Source of the DNA: an uncultured Blautia sp.
Lineage (GTDB): Bacteria; Bacillota; Clostridia; Lachnospirales; Lachnospiraceae
Length of the DNA stretch: 60,766 nucleotides
Assembly (NCBI GenBank): GCA_900547615.1
Contig: URHH01000002.1
Coordinates: forward strand, 1-60,766
Direction of reading: 5' to 3'
A program made the translations under genes and the position numbers. The notes under the pieces are model-generated. The model saw only the letters and a list, made by a program, of their open reading frames with translations. It did not search any database and had not been told where the DNA came from. Below, piece after piece: positions 41,134-50,705 of the stretch (the stretch's first letter is position 1; the number at the start of each line of letters is the position of its first letter).

Positions 41134-43356
41134 TTATTTTGCTTTCAGAATATACAGTCTGGAGTCAAAATCACACCCCTTAAACTGTCCTTCCTGTGCT
41201 TCCCCTGACGTAGCGTCGCTTGTGAGAATCCCAAGATTCATAAGCTCATCTCCAAAAAAAGTTCCATTCTGTCCCTCTACGGTATATTCCGCATCTTCCA
41301 GAAGTCCGCAGAGTTTCAGTCGTGTATAGCTGCCATTTACAGGATTCAGCACACGATACCAGCCTACAATCGCCGTTTTCTTATCCTCGCTTACAGACAT
41401 CCACGCTGTCACATTATTTTCAAACGGACTGCTGAGACGGTAAAATGTGCCAAACTGGAACAGTTCTCTGTATTCCTTCATAAAGGCAATCTGTTTTTTC
41501 ACTTCCTCCTGCTCTTCCTCTGTCAGCTTATTTAAGTCAAGCTCATATCCGAAGGTACCGAAATATGCCACGTTCGCTCTCGTATAAAGAGGTGTCTCTC
41601 TGTTAAGCTGGTGATTCGGAGAAACAGATACATGGCTTCCCATAGAACTTACCGGATAACAATAAGAGGTTCCATACTGGATTTTCAGGCGTTCCACCGC
41701 GTCTGTATCATCGCTTGTCCAGCCCTGAGGCGCATAATATAAAATACCGGGATCAAATCTCGCCCCGCCGCTTGCACAGGATTCGAACAATATCTCCGGA
41801 AATCTTGAAGTAAGACGTTCATAAAGATCATACACCCCAAGAATATATCTGTGGAAAACCTCTCCCTGACGGTCTGCCGGAAGCGCTGCACTGAAACACT
41901 CGGTAATGCTTCGGTTCATATCCCATTTCACATAGGAAATTTTTGCATTTCCAAGAATTTTGCTCATCATCTCATAAATGGCATCCACCACTTCTTTTCT
42001 TGAAAAATCAAGAACGTGCTGAAATCTTCCATGCGAATTTGTTCTTTCCGGAACCTGTAATATCCAGTCCGGATGTGCTCTGTATAAATCAGAATCTTTA
42101 TTTACCATCTCCGGCTCAAACCAGAGACCGAATTTCATTCCGAGACTGCTGATACGCTCTGCCAGCCCTTCAATCCCCTGCGGGAGGCGTTCCCTGTTTG
42201 CCACCCAGTCTCCAAGTCCTGCCTTATCGGAGCTTCTCTGTCCAAACCAGCCGTCGTCCAGGACAAAAAGTTCCACGCCGCATTCTTTTGCCTTTTCCGC
42301 AATTTCCACAATGCGCTCTTCTGTAAAATCAAAATAAGTAGCTTCCCAGTTATTAATAAGGATCGGGCGCGCCTTGTCTCTCCAGTATCCTCTTGCAAGC
42401 CGGCGCTGATACAATTTATGGAAGGTCTGGCTTAAATGATTCAGCCCCTTATCCGTGTATGCCATCACTGCCTCAGGAGTCTGGAAGCTCTCTCCTTTTT
42501 CCAGTTTCCAGTCAAAGCCGTCCGGGTGGATCCCCATAAGCATTCTTGTGGAGCCGTGTGTATCCACCTCTGCCTGCGCCAGAAAGTTTCCGCTGTATAC
42601 AAGGCTGAAACCTATGGCTTCTCCCTGAAATTCATCTGCCGTGGGGCGTTTTAAAATCACAAAAGGATTGTGTTCATGGGAGGAATGTCCTCTTCTGCTT
42701 CCAACAGACTGGATCCCCTGCTCCAGCTTTCTCACCTTTTCATGACGCTCTCTTGACCAGGCTCCGGAAAACTGAATCCATTCGTAATCGTAATCCGGCA
42801 GATCCATGCAAAGGCTCATAGCTGTTGTAAGATGAAGGCTTTCCTCTCCTTCGTTTTCAAAATACGCATTTCTTGCGATCACGCCGCCTTTTGTAAAAAT
42901 CGTGTAGGAAAGCTTTAAAAGAAGTCCTGTAACCGGATCTTTTAATGTAAGAAAAAGTGTTTCCGCCTCCCCGTCCTCTTCTGTGTATGTTGCCGGGAGC
43001 CCGGAAAGCTTTGGTTTTCCCGGAACAACAGAAAAACTCTGATATTTAAAATCAGAAATACGGCTTCCGTTATTCTGCAGCACCTCCACTGCCGGCTGCC
43101 GGTAATCTGTATTTCCATACACGCCATATTCCTGTTTTGTATGTTCAAGAGAAAGGCTTTTTTCCCCTTCAAAAACATGAGAACCCATCGCGCGGCAGTA
43201 ATTTTCCAAAAGATAGGTAAAATCTTCTTTATCGTGGATCCGCTTTCCAAAATAAAGCTGCCCCATATGTCCGTTTTTCAAAACCATCATAATGTAACTG
43301 ATTTCTTCATTATATAAGTGAAATACGGATGTGCTTTCGTGAAAAATAATACTCAT
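41134..43356 (-). CDS. GH36 alpha-galactosidase
   Basis: 740 residues, the usual ~730-750 for Firmicute GH36 enzymes. An N-terminal beta-sandwich is followed by a TIM barrel with NNWEATYFDF, VLDDGWFGQR, the nucleophile D479 in KWDMNR, ESCASGGARFD and the acid/base region WTSDDTDAVERL. It hydrolyses alpha-1,6-galactosides such as melibiose and raffinose; no signal peptide, so it acts in the cytoplasm. ATG at 43356 has GGGAGG upstream. A terminator lies between it and the AraC gene upstream, so it probably has its own promoter under that regulator. Confidence 0.96.
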   Translation of the reverse strand: MSIIFHESTSVFHLYNEEISYIMMVLKNGHMGQLYFGKRIHDKEDFTYLLENYCRAMGSHVFEGEKSLSLEHTKQEYGVYGNTDYRQPAVEVLQNNGSRISDFKYQSFSVVPGKPKLSGLPATYTEEDGEAETLFLTLKDPVTGLLLKLSYTIFTKGGVIARNAYFENEGEESLHLTTAMSLCMDLPDYDYEWIQFSGAWSRERHEKVRKLEQGIQSVGSRRGHSSHEHNPFVILKRPTADEFQGEAIGFSLVYSGNFLAQAEVDTHGSTRMLMGIHPDGFDWKLEKGESFQTPEAVMAYTDKGLNHLSQTFHKLYQRRLARGYWRDKARPILINNWEATYFDFTEERIVEIAEKAKECGVELFVLDDGWFGQRSSDKAGLGDWVANRERLPQGIEGLAERISSLGMKFGLWFEPEMVNKDSDLYRAHPDWILQVPERTNSHGRFQHVLDFSRKEVVDAIYEMMSKILGNAKISYVKWDMNRSITECFSAALPADRQGEVFHRYILGVYDLYERLTSRFPEILFESCASGGARFDPGILYYAPQGWTSDDTDAVERLKIQYGTSYCYPVSSMGSHVSVSPNHQLNRETPLYTRANVAYFGTFGYELDLNKLTEEEQEEVKKQIAFMKEYRELFQFGTFYRLSSPFENNVTAWMSVSEDKKTAIVGWYRVLNPVNGSYTRLKLCGLLEDAEYTVEGQNGTFFGDELMNLGILTSDATSGEAQEGQFKGCDFDSRLYILKAK

Positions 43357-43413
43357 AAAAATCCTCCCATCTGCTGTTTTCAGCATATCTCTATATCCGT
43401 ATTATAAAAAAAT

Positions 43414-43440
43414 ACATCTCCTTCCAAAAGAAGGAGATGT
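43414..43440 (-). terminator. terminator between AraC gene and alpha-galactosidase
   Basis: ACATCTCCTT pairs with AAGGAGATGT, followed by ATTTTTTT on the minus strand. Confidence 0.88.
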
Positions 43441-43460
43441 TAAAAATACCATGTAAAATG

Positions 43461-44297
43461 TTAGATTTGTTCTTTTCTTTTTTCTTTTCTGTACTGAGAA
43501 GGCGGCATTTTAAAATGCTCCTTAAAAGTTCTCGTAAATGAAAGAGAATCTCCGTACCCACAGGAACGGGCAACCACCTCTACGGAAAAATCTGTCATCA
43601 TAAGAAGTTTCTCCGCCTGGCTCATACGAACCTCTGCCAGGTATCTGCTTGGTGACATATGAAGCCCTTTCTGAAACAGCGTATAAAGATAACTTCTGTT
43701 TACACATACATAATCCGCAATGTCTGTTACCTTAATATCCTCAAAATAATTGTTTCGGATAAATTCCATTGCTCTTTTCACATAAAGATTTTCGCTCTCC
43801 TGTCTGGAAAGAACCGGCATCTCGATGTGCTCTGAGAGAACTGCAAAGAAACGGTAAAGAAGCCCTTCTAAAAATAACTGTCCGGAAAAAGAAGCCTTTT
43901 GCTTCTCAAGCATTTCTCCTACAATTTCCTGTAAAATCTTCCCGTTTTCACAGCGGTAAACCGGTTTTTCCGAAGTAAGACCAATTTCTTTTAAGTAATG
44001 CTCTGCATTCCTGCCGTCAAAACCAACCCAAAGATACGTCCAGGGTTCTTCTTTATCTGCCTGATAAAAGGTCTGCTGTCCCGGCACGATCAAAAAACCC
44101 TGACCAGCTTCCAGCTCATATCGGTTTCCCCCTTCGTAAAAACAGCCTTTTCCCTCTGTAATATAATGGATAATATAATTGGGGCGGACTGCCGGTCCGT
44201 AATTATGAAGGGGCATACATCTGGACTGTCCGCAGTAACAGAGATACAGATCTGAAAATCCTCTTTCAGAAAGAAGAAGAGTCTTTGCTTCTTCCAT
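43461..44297 (-). CDS. AraC-family sugar regulator (MsmR/RafR-like)
   Basis: 278 residues. N-terminal cupin-like sensor (PNYIIHYITEGKGCFYEGGN...LEAGQGFLIVPGQQTFYQAD), then two helix-turn-helices (DIADYVCVNRSYLYTLFQKGLHMSPSRYL, seen in parts, and VVARSCGYGDSLSFTRTFK). Position directly upstream of the alpha-galactosidase gene suggests it activates that gene in response to galactosides. It starts 3 bases after the CdaR-like gene's stop, so the two regulators are cotranscribed. Confidence 0.93.
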   Translation of the reverse strand: MEEAKTLLLSERGFSDLYLCYCGQSRCMPLHNYGPAVRPNYIIHYITEGKGCFYEGGNRYELEAGQGFLIVPGQQTFYQADKEEPWTYLWVGFDGRNAEHYLKEIGLTSEKPVYRCENGKILQEIVGEMLEKQKASFSGQLFLEGLLYRFFAVLSEHIEMPVLSRQESENLYVKRAMEFIRNNYFEDIKVTDIADYVCVNRSYLYTLFQKGLHMSPSRYLAEVRMSQAEKLLMMTDFSVEVVARSCGYGDSLSFTRTFKEHFKMPPSQYRKEKRKEQI

Positions 44298-44300
44298 TTT

Positions 44301-45386
44301 TTAATATTCCAGAGACTCCATATACTTCATGTAGCGGACAACCATAAGCGCGATCTTAAAGGTAATGGCATCCTCAAATACACGAAGATCCAGTCCCGTA
44401 CTTTTCTGCAGCTTGTCAAGACGGTATACCAAAGTATTTCTGTGAATATAAAGCTGTCTTGATGTCTCTGATACATTCAGGCTGTTCTCAAAGAATTTAT
44501 CGATCGTCACAAGTGTTTCCTCGTCAAAATCGTCTGGAGACTTGCCGTCGAAAATTTCTTTGATAAACATTTTGCAGAGCGGAATAGGAAGCTGATAGAT
44601 CAGACGTCCGATTCCCAGAGAACTGTATGCGATCACTTCTCTGTCTGAGAAGAAAATCTTGCCTACGTCGAGCGCCATCCTTGCTTCTTTATAAGATCTG
44701 GAAACTTCCTTCAGCTCGCGCACGATCGTTCCGTAAGCCATGTGGATCGTTCCGTCGTTCATGCCCAGCGTATCCAGAATCGCATGAGCAAGACGGTCCA
44801 TCTCTTCATATCCTTCTCCGTCTTCCAGTTCTTTTACGATGATCACGCTTCTCTCATCTACTGCTGTGATGAAATCCTGACTCTTGCTGCCAAACGCGCT
44901 TTTTACAATTTCAATAGAACTGTGCTCTTTCTCCTGCTCCATCTCAAGCATCATAACAACACGGCGCACATCCGCATCAATGTGAAGCTTCTTTGCTCTG
45001 TTGTAAATATCCACAAGAAGGAGGTTGTCCAGAAGAAGATTCTTTATAAAGCTGTCCTTATCAAAACGTTCCTTGTAAGCTACGATCAGATTCTGGATCT
45101 GGAATGCAGCCAGTTTTCCGACCATATACGTATCTTCGTCGTCACCGTGTGCCACGAGGATATATTCCAGACGATAATCGTCACATACCTTAAAATACTG
45201 ATACCCTTTCACAAGCTGGCTGTCTGCCTGTGAGCCTACAAACGCCTGAATATCCGTTACCTGAACCTCAAAATCCGGAAATGTAGTGGCTAATAATTTT
45301 CCCTCTGTATCAATGATACAAAATTCTGTTCTGGAGATTTCCTTTAATCCCTCCAGTGTATTTTGCAGCACCTGATTTGAAATCAT
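44301..45386 (-). CDS. CdaR/PucR-type helix-turn-helix regulator
   Basis: 361 residues. An N-terminal sensor (~1-130: ISRTEFCIIDTEGKLLATT), a central GGDEF-like/PucR region, and the C-terminal PucR-type helix-turn-helix with SLNVSETSRQLYIHRNTLVYRLDKL. CdaR proteins respond to sugar acids or other carbon compounds. Its pairing with an AraC gene and alpha-galactosidase suggests carbon-source control, but the ligand is unknown. The upstream gap (45387-45603) holds an AGAGGAA/TTCCTCT inverted repeat and the next terminator. Confidence 0.85.
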   Translation of the reverse strand: MISNQVLQNTLEGLKEISRTEFCIIDTEGKLLATTFPDFEVQVTDIQAFVGSQADSQLVKGYQYFKVCDDYRLEYILVAHGDDEDTYMVGKLAAFQIQNLIVAYKERFDKDSFIKNLLLDNLLLVDIYNRAKKLHIDADVRRVVMMLEMEQEKEHSSIEIVKSAFGSKSQDFITAVDERSVIIVKELEDGEGYEEMDRLAHAILDTLGMNDGTIHMAYGTIVRELKEVSRSYKEARMALDVGKIFFSDREVIAYSSLGIGRLIYQLPIPLCKMFIKEIFDGKSPDDFDEETLVTIDKFFENSLNVSETSRQLYIHRNTLVYRLDKLQKSTGLDLRVFEDAITFKIALMVVRYMKYMESLEY

Positions 45387-45561
45387 GATTATTCAATCCC
45401 TTTCTGTATAAAGTGTATGCTACTGCCGTCATTTTTTAATTTCCGTTCTCATACCTGTTCTTATTTTAATACAAAATAAACAAAAATAAAAGAGGAAAAG
45501 CGAAAAAACTTACGTTTTTTTGTTCATTTCTTATAAATTTCTTCCTCTCTCGAAAAAAAAA

Positions 45562-45585
45562 TGAGAGCAGACAGCGCTGCTCTCA
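45562..45585. terminator. terminator after the OPT-PqqD operon
   Basis: TGAGAGCAG pairs with CTGCTCTCA around a short loop, with TTTTTTTT on the minus side and TTTTTT on the plus side. Confidence 0.9.
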
Positions 45586-45603
45586 CTTTTTTCTTATCCT
45601 GTT

Positions 45604-45975
45604 TTATTTTTCAGGCTTATTAATAAACCGCACAAAATGGTAACTTTCTACCATCTGAAAATATTTGACAATCCTGGGGTAAAGAGGCTCTGCCTTTTCC
45701 CCGTATTCTTCTTTCACACAGGCTGCAATATCCATTACACTCCGCCTGCCATCAATCAGAGGCCATATAAAAGTCCCAAACCCGTCGAGATGTACTTTCG
45801 TATAACGTGGTTTATTGAAAACTTTCTGGGCAATGGTATTAAACATACCTGTATTTTCGATTTCCAGAATTATCTTCTCTTTTAAATCCCTGTGCCATTT
45901 TATAGAAGGCGCTTTTTCAGGAATCAAATCAAGATAATTTATCTGCGGCTGATTTTTTTTATTTCTTTTACTCAT
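45604..45975 (-). CDS. PqqD-like protein coupled to an OPT transporter
   Basis: 123 residues. After a basic N-terminus, the second half reads like a PqqD domain: GFGTFIWPLIDGRRSVMDIAACVKEEYGE followed by a helix and VRFI. PqqD-type domains are peptide-binding winged helices (RiPP recognition elements). The ATG shares its A with the OPT stop (TGATG), so its translation depends on the transporter gene. No radical SAM, precursor peptide or other RiPP gene is nearby. A regulatory or substrate-adaptor role for the transporter is an inference. Confidence 0.72.
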   Translation of the reverse strand: MSKRNKKNQPQINYLDLIPEKAPSIKWHRDLKEKIILEIENTGMFNTIAQKVFNKPRYTKVHLDGFGTFIWPLIDGRRSVMDIAACVKEEYGEKAEPLYPRIVKYFQMVESYHFVRFINKPEK

Positions 45976-47873
45976 CAGGCTTTTTTCTTCTTCCAAATAG
46001 AAAATTTCAGCAGGAAGAGAATCATAACAAGCATAAGGATTACGCCGCCGATATTTCCAAAGTTGACGCCTTTAAGTGCAAGATTCACTTTTGCAAGAGT
46101 AAGAATTGCAAGAAGAATACCTACAAGACCTTCTCCGGCAATCATACCTGCACAGTACAGCGTACCATCTGTTTCCTGTCTTTCTTTTGTCTTCGCATCC
46201 ACATTTTTTCTCTTTCCAACTGCCCAGCGTACAACACCGCCAAGCATGATAGTTGCATTTAAATAGATTGGCAGGTAAAGACCAATAGCAAACGGCATTA
46301 CCGGAATATGAAGAATTTCAAGTCCAAGCGCAAGGAACACACCGATGAACACAAGTGTCCACGGAAGGTTTCCGCCCATGATTCCCTCTACAATCATCTT
46401 CATAAGAGTTGCCTGTGGAGCCGGAACGTCTGCTCCGCCGTATCCATATGCAGCATCAAGAAGATAAAGGACGCCTCCAATAGCAAGCGCAGCTGCCACA
46501 ACACCAATCAGCTCACCAATCTGCTGTTTCTTCGGAGTTGCACCAAGAAGGTATCCTGTTTTTAAATCCTGTGATGTGTCACCTGCAATAGCTGCCACGA
46601 TACAGATTACAGAACCGATTGCAATTGCTCCTGTCATACCGCCCATTCCTGTGTCTCCTGATGCCTTAATGGCAAAAGTAGAAATCAGAAGCGTTGCGAT
46701 TGCCATACCGGAAACTGGGTTATTAGAGCTTCCGATAAGACCTACCATACGGGATGATACGGTTGCAAAGAAGAAACCGAAAATAACAATCATAGCTGCA
46801 CCAAGAAGGTTTACCGGAATTGCCGGAACAAGCCAGATGATAAATACCATAGCTACGATTCCAATAAGAATCATATTCATCGGAAGATCCTGAGCCGTTC
46901 TTGCTGTACTTGTATTTTTTCCTGTCTTCATGCTTTTCATGGAATCGCGGAATGTAGTCACAATAAGAGGAAGAGATTTAATAAGGGAAATAATTCCGCC
47001 TGTTGCAATAGCTCCTGCTCCAATGTATTTTACATATGTGCTCCAGATTGCGGCTGCTCCTCCGTCTGTATACATTTCCATAATGGAAGCAGTGTTTCCA
47101 AGCGGGTAATTCATAACCGTATCCGGTCCGAAGAGACAGATAAGCGGAATAATTACAAGCCAGCCTACAATAGAACCAACAAACATAAAGGAAGCAATTC
47201 TCGGTCCTACAATGTAACCCACACCAAGAAGAGCAGGGTAAACTTCCATACCGATTTCACCTTTAAAGGATTTAAAAGCAACTGCAACGTCTGCCGGAAT
47301 TACTTTCAGACCGTCCACAATAAACTTAAATACTGCTGCCAGTCCCATACCAGTAAATACAGTAGAAGCATTGGAGCCGCCTTCCTCACCAGCAAGAAGA
47401 ACGTCTGCACATGCAGTTCCTTCCGGGTAAAGAAGAGTTGCGTGCTCTTTTACAATTAACGCATTACGAAGGGGCACCATAAAAAGCACACCCAGCACAC
47501 CACCGCAAAGAGCGATTAATGTAATTTCAACAAGACCCGGTTTGTCACAAAGGCCTTCTTCTGCCCACAAAAATAATGCAGGCATTGTAAAAATAGCTCC
47601 GGCTGCCAGAGATTCTCCGGCTGAACCGATTGTCTGGACAATATTGCTCTCCAGAATAGAGTTTTTCTTCATGATAACGCGGATAACGCCCATGGAGATA
47701 ACTGCCGCCGGAATGGAGGCAGATACAGTCATACCTACGCGAAGACCAAGATAAGCATTGGCTGCGCCGAATACGATTGCAAGGATAATACCCATCACAA
47801 TAGATGTCACCGTAAATTCCGGTGTGATTTTTTCTGCCGGAATATACGGTTTAAACTCTTTGTTACTGTTCAT
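45975..47873 (-). CDS. OPT-family oligopeptide transporter
   Basis: 632 residues with about 16 membrane helices. It opens KEFKPYIPAEKITPEFTVTS and has NAYLGLRVGMTVSASIPAAV, EGTACADVLLAGE, SNNPVSGMAIATLL and GDTSQDLKTGYLLG, the bacterial OPT pattern. It likely imports oligopeptides by proton symport, though some relatives move metal-chelate complexes. GGGAGAGG lies upstream of the ATG, and a consensus promoter with an inverted repeat lies within 80 bases. Confidence 0.95.
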   Translation of the reverse strand: MNSNKEFKPYIPAEKITPEFTVTSIVMGIILAIVFGAANAYLGLRVGMTVSASIPAAVISMGVIRVIMKKNSILESNIVQTIGSAGESLAAGAIFTMPALFLWAEEGLCDKPGLVEITLIALCGGVLGVLFMVPLRNALIVKEHATLLYPEGTACADVLLAGEEGGSNASTVFTGMGLAAVFKFIVDGLKVIPADVAVAFKSFKGEIGMEVYPALLGVGYIVGPRIASFMFVGSIVGWLVIIPLICLFGPDTVMNYPLGNTASIMEMYTDGGAAAIWSTYVKYIGAGAIATGGIISLIKSLPLIVTTFRDSMKSMKTGKNTSTARTAQDLPMNMILIGIVAMVFIIWLVPAIPVNLLGAAMIVIFGFFFATVSSRMVGLIGSSNNPVSGMAIATLLISTFAIKASGDTGMGGMTGAIAIGSVICIVAAIAGDTSQDLKTGYLLGATPKKQQIGELIGVVAAALAIGGVLYLLDAAYGYGGADVPAPQATLMKMIVEGIMGGNLPWTLVFIGVFLALGLEILHIPVMPFAIGLYLPIYLNATIMLGGVVRWAVGKRKNVDAKTKERQETDGTLYCAGMIAGEGLVGILLAILTLAKVNLALKGVNFGNIGGVILMLVMILFLLKFSIWKKKKA

Positions 47874-47916
47874 TTTACCTCTCCCTTTAACATTTTAATG
47901 AAATAAAAGTACATCG

Positions 47917-47951
47917 TTTTACATTATAGCGAATTGCAGTGTAAAATGCAA
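47917..47951 (-). promoter_or_regulatory. OPT promoter overlapped by an inverted repeat
   Basis: Minus strand TTGCAT (47951-47946), 17 bases, TATAAT (47928-47923). TTTTACA (47917-47923) and TGTAAAA (47940-47946) form an inverted repeat spanning both hexamers, a likely operator. Confidence 0.75.
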
Positions 47952-47957
47952 GCAGTA

Positions 47958-49754
47958 TTATAAATCCATCTCAAGCTGTTTCGTAAGATAACGCCCTACA
48001 ATCCTGGAAAAATTAGAAATATCCCGAATATAGGCAAAGTCTTTTCCGAAAATCTTTTTCTCCGCTGCCAGGTCTTTTTCTTCTCCTGCAAAAACTCCGA
48101 GAACGCTCACGCCTTCGCTTCTTAGCCGCCGTACCTGCTCTGCAGTATCCGAAACTGCGTATACCCCCTCATATGGTTTTGGATTTTTGGCATTTGGACG
48201 ATTAATGACCACATCATAAGGTCTTCCATCGCTTAACACAATCAATATCTTTTTTTCCTCTTCTCTTTTCAAAAGTTCAAAGCCTGCCGCCTTTATTGCC
48301 AGCCCATCTCTGTTGTTAGAAGAAGTCACATAATTAAATATATTTTCGTTGGCGCTTCTTGGAGCTTCATATTCACGAAGTCTGTGAAGAATGGTATAAT
48401 CCCAGAAAGTGCAGTAACTCATTACTCTATTTGGAATTTCCACTGCACTTAATGCTTCGCTTATAATATACGCCTGAAGCGCCACCTCTCCCTGCCTTAC
48501 CATCTGAGAACCGCTTGCGTCAATCAGCACATCTACCACAAAATCCCCCTGATCTGCTTTCAGTTCTCTTTTAAACACACGTGCTTCTTGGCTTTGTCCT
48601 ATCCTCCACAGACGTGCCGGAAGAATTGTGCCTCTGTCTGATAAAATCTCCTCTGTCTCACTTCGAAGAACAAGGGATTTTTTCAGAAGCTCTGTTAAAA
48701 CGGAAATATTACGTTTTACAATTCTGTGCTTGTCGTGATACAGCCATACATTTTTATTTTTCAGCCTTTTTGCGTATTCATACTGATAATTTCGTTTTAC
48801 CGGATTTTTCAGGATCCCTTCTGTAAAATAAAGGCTGCAGTCCCCGTGAATGCCTGTACACATTTTTCGGTTTATCTTTTTTTCTTCCATTTCTGTAAGA
48901 TACGTTTTCCCAAAATTCAGCTCCACATAAGTATGTGCCTTTTCCAGAACCTCCGGGGGCAGAACCGTAATTTTCTGTCTGACTTTACGTTTTTCTTCCA
49001 TCTCCTTTGTGACAGAAGAATCCTCCAGATCCGTCATGCGCTCTGTAAGCTGTTCCACATATGCTTCCAGAGCCTCCTCATACATTTCTTCCGTGAGAAA
49101 ATCCTCCCAGCCAAACTCTGTCAGCTCTTCCAGGCTCACTGCCATAACGCGCTCCAGATTTCCGAAGCGCTTTTCAAAATCCTTATCTATGATTTCGTTA
49201 TAAAGACTGTCAATAAGAGCGATCAGACTTTTCGTATCCTCTGTATTTTTCGCCCCGTATACTTTATCGCGCACCTTTTTAAGAGAAGCTTCCACTTTAT
49301 AACCGCCGTCTTCCAGTTTATCACGGAGCACAGCGATCCGAAGTCTTCCAAGAACGTCTCCATAAGCGGGCAGTACCTCAAACTCCTGATCCAGAATATC
49401 CGAACACGCCTGCTTTTGAAGGGAAACAATTCCGGGGCGCTCATCACATATTTTCTCCCCGATGGCCTCCTCTATGCAAAGCTGTGCCAGAGTAGTAAGG
49501 CTTCCTTCCTCTGCTCCCATATATATTTTTTTCACCAGATACATTCCCATAAGGTTTTTATCATAAAATCTGGCGAAAGCTCCCTGCTTTACCCCATCAT
49601 AAAGAGCGATTGCTTTTGAGCGCAGAAAAAGAGACACGTCCGGTTTCATATCCAGAGTATAATCGCCGCTCACTGTCCAGAGGAGATTTCGGATCCTGTT
49701 CTGAAGCTCCAGCTCTTTTTCAAAAAGCTCTTCTCTTTCCTGTTCCTCAGTCAT
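47958..49754 (-). CDS. VWA-domain protein partnered with MoxR ATPase
   Basis: 598 residues. A long helical N-terminal region (~1-390, rich in Glu/Lys/Arg) precedes a von Willebrand factor A domain with the MIDAS start VDVLIDASGSQ and later VLSDGRPYD. This is the CobT/NorD-like type that works with MoxR ATPases to insert metals or assemble enzymes. The ATG overlaps the MoxR gene by 8 bases, so expression is coupled. No candidate target enzyme is next to it: OPT lies downstream and glnN upstream. Confidence 0.88.
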   Translation of the reverse strand: MTEEQEREELFEKELELQNRIRNLLWTVSGDYTLDMKPDVSLFLRSKAIALYDGVKQGAFARFYDKNLMGMYLVKKIYMGAEEGSLTTLAQLCIEEAIGEKICDERPGIVSLQKQACSDILDQEFEVLPAYGDVLGRLRIAVLRDKLEDGGYKVEASLKKVRDKVYGAKNTEDTKSLIALIDSLYNEIIDKDFEKRFGNLERVMAVSLEELTEFGWEDFLTEEMYEEALEAYVEQLTERMTDLEDSSVTKEMEEKRKVRQKITVLPPEVLEKAHTYVELNFGKTYLTEMEEKKINRKMCTGIHGDCSLYFTEGILKNPVKRNYQYEYAKRLKNKNVWLYHDKHRIVKRNISVLTELLKKSLVLRSETEEILSDRGTILPARLWRIGQSQEARVFKRELKADQGDFVVDVLIDASGSQMVRQGEVALQAYIISEALSAVEIPNRVMSYCTFWDYTILHRLREYEAPRSANENIFNYVTSSNNRDGLAIKAAGFELLKREEEKKILIVLSDGRPYDVVINRPNAKNPKPYEGVYAVSDTAEQVRRLRSEGVSVLGVFAGEEKDLAAEKKIFGKDFAYIRDISNFSRIVGRYLTKQLEMDL

Positions 49755-50664
49755 ATACCGCTTCCCTTCCCCATTCTTTTGGAATCCTTGTACCCACTAC
49801 GTCCTCCACGATCTCCTTTTCAAAAGTATCAAAGGTTTTATTGATCACGCCCATTTTTACTGCAAGCCAGGGGGAAAGTCCCGCGTCCACAATTTTCATT
49901 GCCGCAAGAAGCCCGCGAAGATCAAGGGCTTTTGTGGAAATTTCACTGTTCATGCATTTTAACTGCAGATCCATAAAAATGCCGATAAACTGTTCCACTG
50001 CCTTCTCTTTTGCATGAGGAAACATTTTTCTGAAAATAAAATGAAGAGATTCCTCTGTCTGAGGCGGCATATCGATCACCAGAAATCTTGATACAAGAGC
50101 TTCGTTTAACTCTCTTGTTCCTGCATATCCGTAGTTCATCGTTCCAATAAAACGTGCGGCAGGGTGAAGGTCTATTTTGTCGTATCCCGGCACATCAATA
50201 GAGCGGCGGTAGTCAAGGGTCGCGTGCAGAACAGACACCGCGTCATTTTTCGCCATATTGATCTCATCAAGGACGCCGAAGCCGCCGTGCTCCGCACACT
50301 GGTAAATACTCCCCTTTCGAAGGGTGACCTCGTTATTTACAAAAGTATCTGTTCCGATCAGGTCGCCGCTGTTTGTATTTACATGAAAAGACACATTATA
50401 AACCGGTCTTCCGAAAATAAAGGCAAGATTTTCTGCAAGGACGTTTTTCCCTGTTGCCTTCGGTCCTGCAAGAAGGAGATTTTCCCCTTTTAAGATCCCC
50501 GCAATCGCCATTTCCAGAATTTCTCTTCCGTAAAAAGGCATGGACGGTGAGGATACTCTGTGCTTTGCCTCTTCGTCCACCGGATACGTCTCCCGAAAGT
50601 CCTCCACCTTTTTGATGAGCGCAGAAGAAACGCCCTGCTCCTCTAAAAACTCAAGTTCTTTCAT
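49747..50664 (-). CDS. MoxR-type AAA+ ATPase
   Basis: 305 residues. Walker A GPKATGKNVLAE (note N after GK instead of S/T), Walker B GVLDEINMAK, sensor 1 FIGTMNYGYAGTRELNEALVSRF (seen in parts) and the arginine finger region. The AAA+ hexamer remodels a target together with the VWA protein. TAAGGAG precedes the ATG. It follows the glnN terminator, so the pair is an independent operon. Confidence 0.92.
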   Translation of the reverse strand: MKELEFLEEQGVSSALIKKVEDFRETYPVDEEAKHRVSSPSMPFYGREILEMAIAGILKGENLLLAGPKATGKNVLAENLAFIFGRPVYNVSFHVNTNSGDLIGTDTFVNNEVTLRKGSIYQCAEHGGFGVLDEINMAKNDAVSVLHATLDYRRSIDVPGYDKIDLHPAARFIGTMNYGYAGTRELNEALVSRFLVIDMPPQTEESLHFIFRKMFPHAKEKAVEQFIGIFMDLQLKCMNSEISTKALDLRGLLAAMKIVDAGLSPWLAVKMGVINKTFDTFEKEIVEDVVGTRIPKEWGREAVYD

Positions 50665-50705
50665 CTTCTATTTCTCCTTATATCCTGTTTTTTCTTATAC
50701 GAAAA

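Noticed and set aside
48726..49619. 297-codon open frame on the plus strand opposite the VWA gene
   Set aside because: Phe/Ile/His/Cys-rich low-complexity composition of an antisense shadow. The minus-strand frame has motifs and coupling to MoxR.
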